A stretch of 64,000 nucleotides of DNA, taken from assembly GCA_934402315.1 (NCBI GenBank), contig CAKRTS010000005.1, forward strand, positions 62,001 to 126,000. Direction: 5' to 3'. Position numbers and translations under genes: made by a program. The notes under the pieces are model-generated. The model was given only the letters and a program-made list of their open reading frames with translations, was not told the origin of the DNA and did not search any database. Of the stretch, positions 16,928-26,097 are shown piece by piece. How positions within the stretch are numbered: the first letter of the stretch is position 1; each line of letters starts with the position of its first letter. Source of the DNA: an uncultured Acetatifactor sp. (GTDB lineage Bacteria; Bacillota; Clostridia; Lachnospirales; Lachnospiraceae).

Positions 16928-17065
16928 TATTTCCATTCACCATATCACGATTCGCATCTTCGATGCTTTACGCTGCGTTGCAGCTATCGTAATCCAATTC
17001 GTCGTTCGCCAAAAAACTGCCAGCAGCTTTTTGGCTCTCTTGCACTCATTATATCACGAATATCA
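16928..17065. repeat. Intergenic element of three consecutive hairpins
   Basis: This gene-free stretch holds GCATC-TTC-GATGC (about 16958-16970), GCTGC-GTT-GCAGC (about 16974-16986), and GCCAAAAA...TTTTTGGC with an inner CTGC/GCAG pair (about 17008-17035). ATATCACGA occurs before and after the hairpins in the same orientation. It resembles a dispersed structured repeat or MITE-like element, but only one copy is in the window. Confidence 0.5.
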
Positions 17066-17118
17066 CGTCAAATCCATGAATAACCGCACTCCCGCAATAC
17101 TTTTATGATCCTTTTTTC

Positions 17119-17154
17119 TATAGAAAAAGCAGCCAATCATTGATCTGCTGCTTT
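17119..17154 (-). terminator. Terminator after spoVAD
   Basis: On the minus strand AAAGCAG (17148-17154) pairs with CTGCTTT (17126-17132), and the T-run continues beyond. It lies 17 bases after the spoVAD stop. Confidence 0.8.
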
Positions 17155-17170
17155 CTCACTCTTATCTTAA

Positions 17171-18238
17171 TTACCTTGGGCTTTCCAGCACCAGCGCATG
17201 TGAAATGCCCGGCACGCTCTTTCCTTCATTGAAGCTGGTCTTGGACAGCAGTGCGCCCGTCGGCAGAAACAGCACCTTCTTCCAGTTCTGCTCCTCCAGC
17301 TGCTTCAGAATATAAGCGGACAGAGTGACGGCACAACAGCCGCAGCCGCTTCCGCCGGCGTGTGTGTCCTGCGTCTCATCGTCAAAGATCTCGATTCCGC
17401 AATCCATATGCTGCGCCGAAATATCAATACCCTTGTCGCGGAGCAGATCAAGCAGAACCTTCTGCCCTACTTTCCCCAGATCTCCCGTGATAATCTTATC
17501 GTAATCCTCCGGTTGACTGTCAAAGTCAGTGAAATGCTGTTCCAGCGTGGACGCCGCAGCCGGAGCCATACAAGCCCCCATATTCATAGAATCCTTTAAT
17601 CCGTAGTCCACGATCTTCCCGACGGTCATTCCGGTAATGCACGCTCTGGCGCGCTTTCTCCCACCGGTCACTGCCTCCGGTTCCGAGCCGCCCTCCTCCA
17701 TCGCCTGTCTGTTTCCAAGGACAAACGCGCCGCTTCCCGTCACCGTCCAGGAGGCAGACAGCGGGCGCTGATTGCCGTATTCCAACGGAAAGCGGAACTC
17801 CTTCTCCGCACTTGCAAAATGGCTTGAGGTCACGCAGACCACCCTGTCCGCAAAGCCGCCTGCAATCGCCATGGCTCCGAGGGTAAGCGATTCACCACAG
17901 GTCGAACACGCCCCGTATACTCCTAATAGTGGTATCTGGTAGCTGGAAATACCAAATGATGTGGCTATTGATTGACCAAGCAAGTCACCCGCGAAGAGGA
18001 ACGACACTTCCTCCGGCTTCACACCCGCCTTACTCAGAGCAAGGTAGACCGCATCCTTCTGCAGATGACTCTCCGCCTCTTCCCACGTCTCACAGCCGAA
18101 CAGGTCATCCTCACCGACCACGTCGAACAGTAAGCCCAATGGCCCCTGCCCCTCCTTTGTACCTACAATACTTCCGCTGTTCAAAATATAAACCGGCTGC
18201 TCCGGTTTCATGCTCGCCTTGCCGATCTTCTGGCTCAT
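17171..18238 (-). CDS. spoVAD: Stage V sporulation protein AD
   Basis: A 355-residue thiolase-fold protein of the forespore inner membrane channel that moves dipicolinic acid during sporulation and germination; in Bacillus SpoVAD binds dipicolinate directly. Diagnostic segments are LNSGSIVGTKEGQGPLG, DDLFGCETWEEAE, GVYGACSTCGES with the active-site-like Cys, SSHFASAEKEFRFPLEYG and the C-terminal KTSFNEGKSVPGI. It normally lies between spoVAC and spoVAE. Neither partner is adjacent here: upstream is a lipoprotein gene and downstream a regulator. Its ribosome binding site GGAGGAA lies within the descending arm of a long hairpin (18244-18296), which probably also terminates the upstream gene. 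Confidence 0.93.
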   Translation of the reverse strand: MSQKIGKASMKPEQPVYILNSGSIVGTKEGQGPLGLLFDVVGEDDLFGCETWEEAESHLQKDAVYLALSKAGVKPEEVSFLFAGDLLGQSIATSFGISSYQIPLLGVYGACSTCGESLTLGAMAIAGGFADRVVCVTSSHFASAEKEFRFPLEYGNQRPLSASWTVTGSGAFVLGNRQAMEEGGSEPEAVTGGRKRARACITGMTVGKIVDYGLKDSMNMGACMAPAAASTLEQHFTDFDSQPEDYDKIITGDLGKVGQKVLLDLLRDKGIDISAQHMDCGIEIFDDETQDTHAGGSGCGCCAVTLSAYILKQLEEQNWKKVLFLPTGALLSKTSFNEGKSVPGISHALVLESPR

Positions 18239-18243
18239 ATAAA

Positions 18244-18296
18244 AATTCCTCCGGCTCTTCTGGATTTTCTATCCAGTGTGTCCCGCCGGAGAAATT
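18244..18296 (-). terminator. Hairpin that both follows the upstream lipoprotein gene and contains the spoVAD ribosome binding site
   Basis: On the minus strand the arms AATTTCTCCGGC (18285-18296) and GCCGGAGGAATT (18244-18255) pair with one mismatch, with an inner CTGGAT/ATCCAG stem (18271-18276 with 18260-18265). TTTTT follows directly, then the spoVAD ATG at 18238. It therefore looks like a terminator whose 3' arm contains the ribosome binding site GGAGG. Readthrough RNA would hide the site; RNA starting inside the hairpin would expose it. Confidence 0.7.
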
Positions 18297-18318
18297 CTAT
18301 GCATGCTTAAGTTTCTTT

Positions 18319-20544
18319 CTACTTTGATTCATCCAGATAAAGCTGCACGCGGTTATCCACAATTTTTGCAGCCTCCTCTGCGCTTTTATTGCCCTCTATA
18401 TAACTGCTTGCATCTTCCCATACGATCGATTCAATATCTTCATGGCTCTTCGGTCTCGGAACACAGCTTTCCAGAAACTGTTCATATGCCTCTTGGTATT
18501 CCGGATCATCAAAGTTTTCGCCGAAATTCTTCCGGACCGAACGCTTTGATGTTAGCGAGGAACCTTCCTGAATTTTATCGCTCAGAAGAGTCTCAAAGAA
18601 GGCGCTTACTGCCTTGGCGTCCGATACATTTTTATTGACCACAAGCACACCATCTGCCTGCAAATAATTCCCACAGGCATCGTCTGTCGGCTCCCCCACA
18701 AACACCAACTGTTCCCCGTATGTTTCAAATAGCTCGCAGAAATCCTCATAATCCATCGAAAGGAGTCGTCCCAGACATCCTCCTTCCCCCAGCCAGCTAT
18801 CCGTTCTGATCGGATAGTCCCCATAAGTTTTGGCTGTCTCCAGCATCCGCAGAAACAGATCGCTGTCAAAAAGGCTCTCTCCTGTTTCCCAATCGATCAG
18901 CCTTGAACCTTCTAATCCCCACATTGTCAGCAGCATAAGCACAGCTCTGGGCGCAAAGGTTGCCGAGCCCTGACAGAAAACTCCGGTAAAATCGCCTGTA
19001 TCCATGAGCGCCAGAATGTCCTCCACCGTCCACGTCGTATCCTGACCCCAGATCTCTTTCAGCGTGATGGCCGTAGAAACCTCCATTTCCGGTGCCAGCC
19101 CGACAAATTGCCCGTTCACCGTACCCGTCTGGATAATGCCGGAATAAATCTGTTCCTTCCAATCCTCCGAAATAAATTCATCCAGTTCCTTCAACAATCC
19201 CTTATTCTGTAGTATTTCCATATCATCCAGCGACACATACAGAATATCAGGTCCGCCTCCTGCCACCATTTCCGCAATCATCCGTGTTCTGAACTCATCC
19301 CGCGTCTCACCGCCGGAGGGCGCCTCGTAGCTGAAATACAGTCCGGGATTTCTGCGTGTGGCAAGCCCCACAGTGTTCTTCACCCGCAGAGAATCTTCGT
19401 TCAGGCTGATAATCCGAATTCCTTCCGGCCGTTCCACCGGCGTCCCCGACATGGTAATAAACCAGTCCTCCGCCTCATCTTCCACTCCTCCATAGATTCT
19501 CAGACCGGGAAGTTGTCCGTCACATAAAACCAACATGATCCCATAAAAATTATCCACTCCGTTCTCGGCAAAGCGATAGATTAACTTTCGCCCACCTCCA
19601 ACCGTGTCCCACTTCACGATCCCGCTGTCGGTTCCATAGTAAATATCATTTCCCTGCATACCATATATCTGGTCTATATCCTTCTCAATGACCGCAAGAG
19701 TCCTCGCCGCTTTTATCCCTAAGTCAAACCAGAGAAATCTGGTGTTCTTATCTTTTATGTTATAAACAGGGAATATCAGATCGCCCTGCTCCGTCCGCAG
19801 AGGATTCAAAATCTGTGTATACTCATCCCCTTTCTGCTCCACAAGCAGATTCCCATCCTTATCCAAAATGTAAAGATTTCTGGTCAGGAATTCTCCTCTT
19901 CCCGTTCTGATGTAGCAATTTCCACTCGCATCACAGATTGCCTCTGCACCATATTGCTGATCTGTGATTCCATTCTGTCGGCAGGCTTCCAGCAGATCTA
20001 CCTGCTCCATTTCACCCTGCAAGTCCGTAAACACCATCACATCCCTGACAGGTTCATAGTCCCCTTCCTCTGTCCGCTCATTTTTCTGGATGCGAAAGAC
20101 ATAGCTGCCAGCCTTGGGAACACTCATTCCCGCAATATATCCATCCCCATACATTTCTTTGTCCAACACTGTTATGTCGGTATTACCATCGGAAGCATTA
20201 TATCTTTCCAAAATATAATTTCGTCGTGCCCCGCCATCTGTCGTCATATCATAGTCGTCATAGATACGATAAATTTGCCCGTCATAGGCTCCGACCTCAA
20301 AGGCTGCCGTCCAATTATAAGCGGGCACCTTGTCCACAAGTTCCTCGTGACTCCACTTTGTATATTCCAGAGTCCACAGTTCCTGCTCCTCGACCACATC
20401 CCCTGAAACAGCAAAACCCTTTTCCTTCCACTCTTCAACAACCTTCTGCGGTTGTTCCTCAGCTTCTCTGTCCGCCCCGCAGCCGGTCAGAAGCACCAGC
20501 GATATACCCGCAATGACTACCTTTAAAATTCGATTCCTTCTCAT
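18319..20544 (-). CDS. Large lipoprotein: propeller-like N-terminus plus solute-binding C-terminus (paralog 1)
   Basis: A 741-residue lipoprotein (lipobox LLTGC). About residues 60-390 consist of repeated beta-strand motifs such as DASGNCYIRTGRGEFLTRNLYI and IYGMQGNDIYYGTDSGIVKW, suggesting a beta-propeller. About residues 395-735 resemble an SBP_bac_1 solute-binding domain, with RMIAEMVAGGGPDILYVSLDD, GTVNGQFVGLAPEM and the C-terminal VDNRVQLYLDE. No permease or ATPase gene is adjacent. Two paralogs, at 20595-22844 and 55364-57694, share the layout and the ending. It may be a surface sensor or glycan-binding protein, or supply a distant transporter. AAGGGGG precedes the ATG. Confidence 0.8.
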   Translation of the reverse strand: MRRNRILKVVIAGISLVLLTGCGADREAEEQPQKVVEEWKEKGFAVSGDVVEEQELWTLEYTKWSHEELVDKVPAYNWTAAFEVGAYDGQIYRIYDDYDMTTDGGARRNYILERYNASDGNTDITVLDKEMYGDGYIAGMSVPKAGSYVFRIQKNERTEEGDYEPVRDVMVFTDLQGEMEQVDLLEACRQNGITDQQYGAEAICDASGNCYIRTGRGEFLTRNLYILDKDGNLLVEQKGDEYTQILNPLRTEQGDLIFPVYNIKDKNTRFLWFDLGIKAARTLAVIEKDIDQIYGMQGNDIYYGTDSGIVKWDTVGGGRKLIYRFAENGVDNFYGIMLVLCDGQLPGLRIYGGVEDEAEDWFITMSGTPVERPEGIRIISLNEDSLRVKNTVGLATRRNPGLYFSYEAPSGGETRDEFRTRMIAEMVAGGGPDILYVSLDDMEILQNKGLLKELDEFISEDWKEQIYSGIIQTGTVNGQFVGLAPEMEVSTAITLKEIWGQDTTWTVEDILALMDTGDFTGVFCQGSATFAPRAVLMLLTMWGLEGSRLIDWETGESLFDSDLFLRMLETAKTYGDYPIRTDSWLGEGGCLGRLLSMDYEDFCELFETYGEQLVFVGEPTDDACGNYLQADGVLVVNKNVSDAKAVSAFFETLLSDKIQEGSSLTSKRSVRKNFGENFDDPEYQEAYEQFLESCVPRPKSHEDIESIVWEDASSYIEGNKSAEEAAKIVDNRVQLYLDESK

Positions 20545-20594
20545 CCGTTTCCCCCTTCATTCTGACAGATTGCGCCTATATTATAAATTTACAA

Positions 20595-22844
20595 TCACCG
20601 CTCATCCAGATAGAGCTGCACGCGGTTATTCAATTTTTCCGCTGCCGTTTCCGCACTACATTGTCCTTCAAAATAAGGTGCCAGTTCCTCCCTGAAAATT
20701 TCCTCCAGAAGGGTGACTGAATATTGAGCGGGCAGTGCATTTTCAATCATATCCCCGAAGACCGCGATCTGTTCGTCCGTCAGAGGCGGCTTCAAATAGA
20801 TAACCTGTCCCGAATCCGTAACAAACTTGTTGTCGGGATGATTCCCATCCTCCATCTCAACCATCAATTCCACAACCGTCCGGTTGATTGAAAACCATGT
20901 GCTGTGATTCATGAAGAAGCCCGCGGAATCCCTCTTCCTTATGGCATCCCCGCCAATGTCGTATGCCACATACTGTGCCTGTGCCTCTTTGCTTACAAGG
21001 TACTTCAGAAAGCCTATACACCCGTCTGCTCCGTCCGTCTGACTGTTCAGATAGATCTTGTTTGTGATCATATAGACGCCCCTGCCTTTTTCTCTGGGAT
21101 AGCCCAGAATGACATTGTCGCCTAACTCGTCCTGTAAATCCTGAAAGGTATAAAATGTAAATTCCCCATTAAACGGATGCGACGCAAAGACCTCTTCCCT
21201 GCTCCACGAATCCGCGCTGCCCCTTGCTGCATACTCGTCGGCAAACGCCAGCAGCTCTAGAAATGCTTTCCCCGTCAGATGACTCTTTCCCTTTTCCCAG
21301 TCTATGTACTCCGTGTTGGATTCATCCCGCATGGCATACCTTAAGACAATATCCATGGCGCTGCTGTAAGGGTCCAGCACCTTCGCATCAGACCTTCTGA
21401 CCGCTTTCATCAGTTCTCCGATATTCACCGAATCCGCCTTGCCAAACTCCTGACTGCGGTATGCCGCAAAGTCCAGACTGAATTCATACGGTATGCCGTA
21501 CAGTCCGCCGTCTATTTTTCCTGTTTCCAATGCGGTCGCCAGACACCCGGACTCCTCGAAGCCCTGTCCGTCAAGGCATTGCAGATAGCCCTTGTCCTTC
21601 ATGGACTGCACATTGAAAATCACATCCTGCTCCAGAAGATCGGGGCCTCTTCCCGCCGTGACCTCCATCTGTATGCGCGTCAGGAAGCTGTCTCCGGATT
21701 CCCCCGGTTCGGGAGTCATAACCGAGACATAATATTCGCTGCTGTGCCTGTTGAACTCCGCGATTACATTGCTCAGGGCAACATTCTGCATGGATAGCGC
21801 CAGCACAAGCTCCTGTCTCTCATTTGTCATTCCCTTTTTGGAAAGGTCATAGGACAGAAGAAGCAGCTTTCCATCCATCTCCGCTAATATCAGCAGCGTG
21901 TTGTCTGCGCCCTTTTCCAGCCCCCATATGTTCTCGAAGCGATAACCACACTCCGCAAAGGTAATCAGTTTTTCCGTGCCGCCGTCCGACACCTCCCAGA
22001 GTCCGTACCGATCCATCAGCGCAAGCTGTCCGTCCCCGGTATCCACCGAAAAGTATTCCGTCGCCGCAATATCTTTGGGAAATGCAATCTGGTATCTCGC
22101 GCCGCTCGCTCTCCACATTGCCGGGAGATTGTCCCGATCCACTCCGTAAAATAACAGTCCTGATGCCTCGTTTCCCTGCACCGCTCCGTGAATCCAGCCG
22201 TCAATCTCCGCAGAGTCTGTCTCCTCCGCTCCCGAAAGCCGCGTCACCTTCGCTGTGTTTGTCTTCAGGTCGGAGGTATAAACGGAATATTCACTATTCA
22301 GATAGACAAAAAGCTCTCCACCCTTGCCCACGACGATATGCTCATCCTGCTCAATGCCTCCCTGCAGGCTCCCCAGCAGATTTTGTTCAGACAATTTCTG
22401 TCCCACTCCGCCAACCGATAGCGAAGTAAGCGCCGCATTCTCACCCGAATACACCAGACAGCAAAGCTCTCCTGATGTTGTTGCAAATACCTCTCCTATA
22501 TGACTGTCGGGCATATCCGCTGGTCGGACTGCTACCTTCGTCCACTGCTTACTGTCAAATGAGAATATCTGATAATACGCCTGACCATCAGACGTTACCA
22601 TGAGCTGCGCAATTCCTCCTCCGAAAAGAAAGGGATTCTCCTGATAGACACCGGCGCTGGCATTCTGCTCCGTCTCTTCCTTCCATGTAGGTATCTCCTG
22701 TTCGCTCATCGGGCCAGCGGCAGAACGGTAGACATCGCCCAGCTTATATTCCTCTATGGACACATCTGCCTCCTTGCCGCATGCACACAATTGAAGCACA
22801 CAAAATAATATTCCCGCTGCAATATCCAAAAATTTCCGCCTCAA
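20595..22844 (-). CDS. Large lipoprotein: propeller-like N-terminus plus solute-binding C-terminus (paralog 2)
   Basis: A 749-residue lipoprotein with signal core IAAGILFCVLQLC and lipidated Cys following. As in the neighbouring paralog, the N-terminal half is rich in repeated strands (VTSDGQAYYQIFSF, VGKGGELFVYLNSEYSVY) and the C-terminal half resembles SBP_bac_1: TRIQMEVTAGRGPDLLEQDVI, KIDGGLYGIPYEFS, and the ending LNNRVQLYLDER. The TTG at 22844 is chosen because GGGGAGG lies seven bases upstream; a second TTG at 22862 overlaps that site. The gene ends 50 bases before paralog 1 starts, so the pair may be a tandem duplication and possibly one transcript. Function unknown. Confidence 0.8.
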   Translation of the reverse strand: MRRKFLDIAAGILFCVLQLCACGKEADVSIEEYKLGDVYRSAAGPMSEQEIPTWKEETEQNASAGVYQENPFLFGGGIAQLMVTSDGQAYYQIFSFDSKQWTKVAVRPADMPDSHIGEVFATTSGELCCLVYSGENAALTSLSVGGVGQKLSEQNLLGSLQGGIEQDEHIVVGKGGELFVYLNSEYSVYTSDLKTNTAKVTRLSGAEETDSAEIDGWIHGAVQGNEASGLLFYGVDRDNLPAMWRASGARYQIAFPKDIAATEYFSVDTGDGQLALMDRYGLWEVSDGGTEKLITFAECGYRFENIWGLEKGADNTLLILAEMDGKLLLLSYDLSKKGMTNERQELVLALSMQNVALSNVIAEFNRHSSEYYVSVMTPEPGESGDSFLTRIQMEVTAGRGPDLLEQDVIFNVQSMKDKGYLQCLDGQGFEESGCLATALETGKIDGGLYGIPYEFSLDFAAYRSQEFGKADSVNIGELMKAVRRSDAKVLDPYSSAMDIVLRYAMRDESNTEYIDWEKGKSHLTGKAFLELLAFADEYAARGSADSWSREEVFASHPFNGEFTFYTFQDLQDELGDNVILGYPREKGRGVYMITNKIYLNSQTDGADGCIGFLKYLVSKEAQAQYVAYDIGGDAIRKRDSAGFFMNHSTWFSINRTVVELMVEMEDGNHPDNKFVTDSGQVIYLKPPLTDEQIAVFGDMIENALPAQYSVTLLEEIFREELAPYFEGQCSAETAAEKLNNRVQLYLDER

Positions 22845-22902
22845 ACTCTCTGTCCTCCCCAAAACTACCTCTTACTGTCTTAATTTCCACATCGGGAATG
22901 CA

Positions 22903-23001
22903 TCATTCTAGTCCAGGTATTTCTATACGACATACTTCCACACGCACATTTATACGCATTAGCCCACGTTTGTGCAGAGATATAACAGGTACACACCTCA
23001 T
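22903..23001 (-). CDS. Possible 32-residue leader peptide upstream of the lipoprotein gene
   Basis: A perfect AAGGAGG (23012-23018) is followed by ATG at 23001 and an open frame beginning MRCVPVISLHKRGLM and ending at 22903. A TATAAT at 23037-23042 could be its -10, but the -35 is poor. The next reading frame in the same stretch (22880-23038) encodes 52 residues with six cysteines (CTC...KCACG...SRCGN), starting at an ATG that overlaps that TATAAT. Only one of these can be right, and both may be chance. Confidence 0.25.
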   Translation of the reverse strand: MRCVPVISLHKRGLMRINVRVEVCRIEIPGLE

Positions 23002-23095
23002 AATTTGCATACCTCCTTATGCTCTTTGATAGTGACATTATACCTCGCTTCCAAGCAAAAAGCCATGACGTTTTTGGAAAATTTCCCCAAAACAC

Positions 23096-24058
<963 letters not shown>

Positions 24059-24089
24059 TTATTTTTGTAACATTTTTAATCATAAGCTA

Positions 24090-24119
24090 TTGACATTTTG
24101 TTTTTTACTGTTTTATTAT
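24090..24119 (+). promoter_or_regulatory. Promoter of the ABC cassette
   Basis: TTGACA at 24090-24095, 18 bp, TATTAT at 24114-24119. It would give a leader of about 320 bases before the first gene, which includes the hairpin at 24394-24435. Confidence 0.55.
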
Positions 24120-24393
24120 TTTAATTGCGAATATAACATAAGTATTTATACGCAAAGGCAGCGCTATAGTATTATGGTCTATTAATGCATTTTTATATAC
24201 ATATTATTGATAATACTAACATCGTATAATCTAAAATGCTTTTAATTATTCGCATATTATAACCAAATACTTTCAAAAAATATAGGAAGGATATCTAAAT
24301 ACCTCTCTTGTTGGATTCCAGTTTAGAGGAAATTCTTCGGATGAAGCATATGCAATTGTATCTTACGACGGGCTATAAGTCCTAAATTCTGCA

Positions 24394-24435
24394 AGCTCGG
24401 AATAGAGCAATGCTTTACTTGTTTTATTCCGAGCT
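24394..24435 (+). promoter_or_regulatory. Leader hairpin before the ABC cassette
   Basis: AGCTCGGAATA (24394-24404) pairs perfectly with TATTCCGAGCT (24425-24435) around a 20-base loop. There is no following T-run. It ends a few bases before the GAGGT ribosome binding site of the first gene, so it may affect translation or RNA stability. Confidence 0.5.
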
Positions 24436-24448
24436 ATCGAGGTAGATT

Positions 24449-25294
24449 ATGCTGCAAAAGACAATTATTCACAAAACCAAATTCTTATTAAAACAGAACG
24501 AGGCGCTGCTGACCCTGATTCTGCTCCTATGGATGGTTCTGTATAATTATATCCAAAACGTCATCCTCTTCCGCGGCACAGACATCACCCATATGTATAT
24601 GCCGGTGAAGCTCCTGCTGCTCAGCTATAACCGGACAGTGGAAACCGCTGACAACGCAATTCTGTTCACCATGCTCTACCCGCTTCTTGTCGCTCTGCCG
24701 GCCGGTTTCTCTTACGCAAAGGAACAGCAGACCAAAGAAGAAATTTTCCTGATCAGCCGGCTCGGGAAAAAAACGTATCTCCTGAGTAAGCTGGGTTCTG
24801 CTTTTCTGACTACCTTTACTGTTTTTCTGCTCCCTTTCCTGCTCGAATTTCTTATGACCTGTGTCTCTTTCCCGTTGAAGGCACAAGGTGATTTCTATAA
24901 TGTGAGCCTTTACAGTGCGGAATATGCCGGGATGGTGCATAACTATCCCTTTGCGGCTCTTTTCTGTCATTTCCCGGTTCTGTACACTCTTCTGGGGCTT
25001 TTCGTCTTTGCGGTCGTGTCCGGTCTGCTCGGTATGCTCACTGTCGCCATTTCCTTTACCGTCCGTGTCAGATACCGCGCACTGCTCCTGCTCCCATGTT
25101 TCCTGCTGTTGAATCTCACAGAGTATGTGAACCTGCTTTTTGAGGCGGACAGCGCCGGGACAAGCTGGATGAAGTACCTGCTGCTATTTAACGAAAGCGA
25201 AAAATTTCCGTGGTATCCCATGACCACCATTCTGTTCCTTCTGCTACTGACTGCCCTGTGCTTTCATATCGGAACGAAAAAGGAGATGTGGTAA
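24449..25294 (+). CDS. ABC-2-like permease subunit of the cassette (first)
   Basis: A 281-residue membrane protein with about six helices, encoded first in a tightly packed plus-strand operon that ends with an ATPase and a secreted-type protein. The cytoplasmic N-terminus with RNEA-like charged residues, the segment FSYAKEQQTKEEIFLISRLGKKTYLLSKL after helix 2 and the overall helix pattern match ABC-2 permeases, though similarity is weak. Together with the next gene it probably forms a two-subunit channel energised by the ATPase at 26098. GAGGTAG precedes the ATG. Small operons of this kind often export or give immunity to antimicrobial peptides, but no precursor peptide was found. Confidence 0.7.
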   Translation: MLQKTIIHKTKFLLKQNEALLTLILLLWMVLYNYIQNVILFRGTDITHMYMPVKLLLLSYNRTVETADNAILFTMLYPLLVALPAGFSYAKEQQTKEEIFLISRLGKKTYLLSKLGSAFLTTFTVFLLPFLLEFLMTCVSFPLKAQGDFYNVSLYSAEYAGMVHNYPFAALFCHFPVLYTLLGLFVFAVVSGLLGMLTVAISFTVRVRYRALLLLPCFLLLNLTEYVNLLFEADSAGTSWMKYLLLFNESEKFPWYPMTTILFLLLLTALCFHIGTKKEMW

Positions 25295-26097
25295 TGATGC
25301 GGCACGATCTGCGTATGGCTTTTGGGGTCGGATTGCTTTCCGGTGTCTATATCACCCTGATCTTTATAAGACCCTATTCGGGTCAAATTGCATTATCAGA
25401 ACTGATCCTACAGCTCAGCGGCTCACGGGGAACCTTCTGTCTCGGCTTTTCCATGGCAGAGCTGGCAGGTTTTATGCTGCGTATGCTTCCCGGCTATTGC
25501 ATCATGATGCTGCTCGGCAACAGCATGTATCAATATTTCTGCACAGCAAGCATCTATGTTTTCAGCAGATGCCCGGATCGCATGAAATGGTATCGACAGA
25601 CCCTTCTCCCGCTCTTCAGCTCTGTCCTGTTGTTTGAATGCGTATTTGTGGGAAGCTCTGTCCTCCTGAGCTGTCTGCAGTACCGTGTGCTTTTTGATAC
25701 AGCAGGAGCTTTTCTGACAGCCTACCATCTGCTGACCTATGTGCTGTGGATCTTTGCATGGGTGTTATCGATCAATATTGCTGCCATCAAGGCAGGCAGC
25801 AGTTCAGCGTTTCTTCTGGCAATGGGGATTCAGGCGTTATGTACGGCAGGTCTGGGCTTTCTGCAGCTGTTTGTCAGAAATGATGCCGATGCAGTCACAA
25901 TCCGGCGTCTGCTGGCATGGAATCCGGTTGCACACACCGTTGTCGGCTGGCACTTTTCCTACGCAAGCTATCCAATCAGTGCGATATGCTCCATTGCATT
26001 TCTGGCATCCTTCTGCATATTCGCCCTGTCTGTCGGCGGAATCATCGTACAAAAGCATAATCTGTTAACGGAAAATACAGAATGGGGGACAATGTAA
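25294..26097 (+). CDS. ABC-2-like permease subunit of the cassette (second)
   Basis: A 267-residue membrane protein with about six hydrophobic segments. The ATG at 25294 overlaps the TAA of the preceding gene (TAATG) and has AAGGAG upstream, so the two are translationally coupled. A longer in-frame start at 25210 would overlap the preceding gene by 85 bases and has no ribosome binding site. The next gene begins directly at 26098, so all are made together. The protein has no recognisable motif of its own; its role as a permease is inferred from context and topology. Confidence 0.7.
   Translation: MMRHDLRMAFGVGLLSGVYITLIFIRPYSGQIALSELILQLSGSRGTFCLGFSMAELAGFMLRMLPGYCIMMLLGNSMYQYFCTASIYVFSRCPDRMKWYRQTLLPLFSSVLLFECVFVGSSVLLSCLQYRVLFDTAGAFLTAYHLLTYVLWIFAWVLSINIAAIKAGSSSAFLLAMGIQALCTAGLGFLQLFVRNDADAVTIRRLLAWNPVAHTVVGWHFSYASYPISAICSIAFLASFCIFALSVGGIIVQKHNLLTENTEWGTM

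Noticed and set aside
24207..24230. TTGATA...TATAAT as the promoter of the ABC cassette
   Set aside because: The spacer is only 12 bp; the TTGACA-N18-TATTAT at 24090-24119 is a better candidate.
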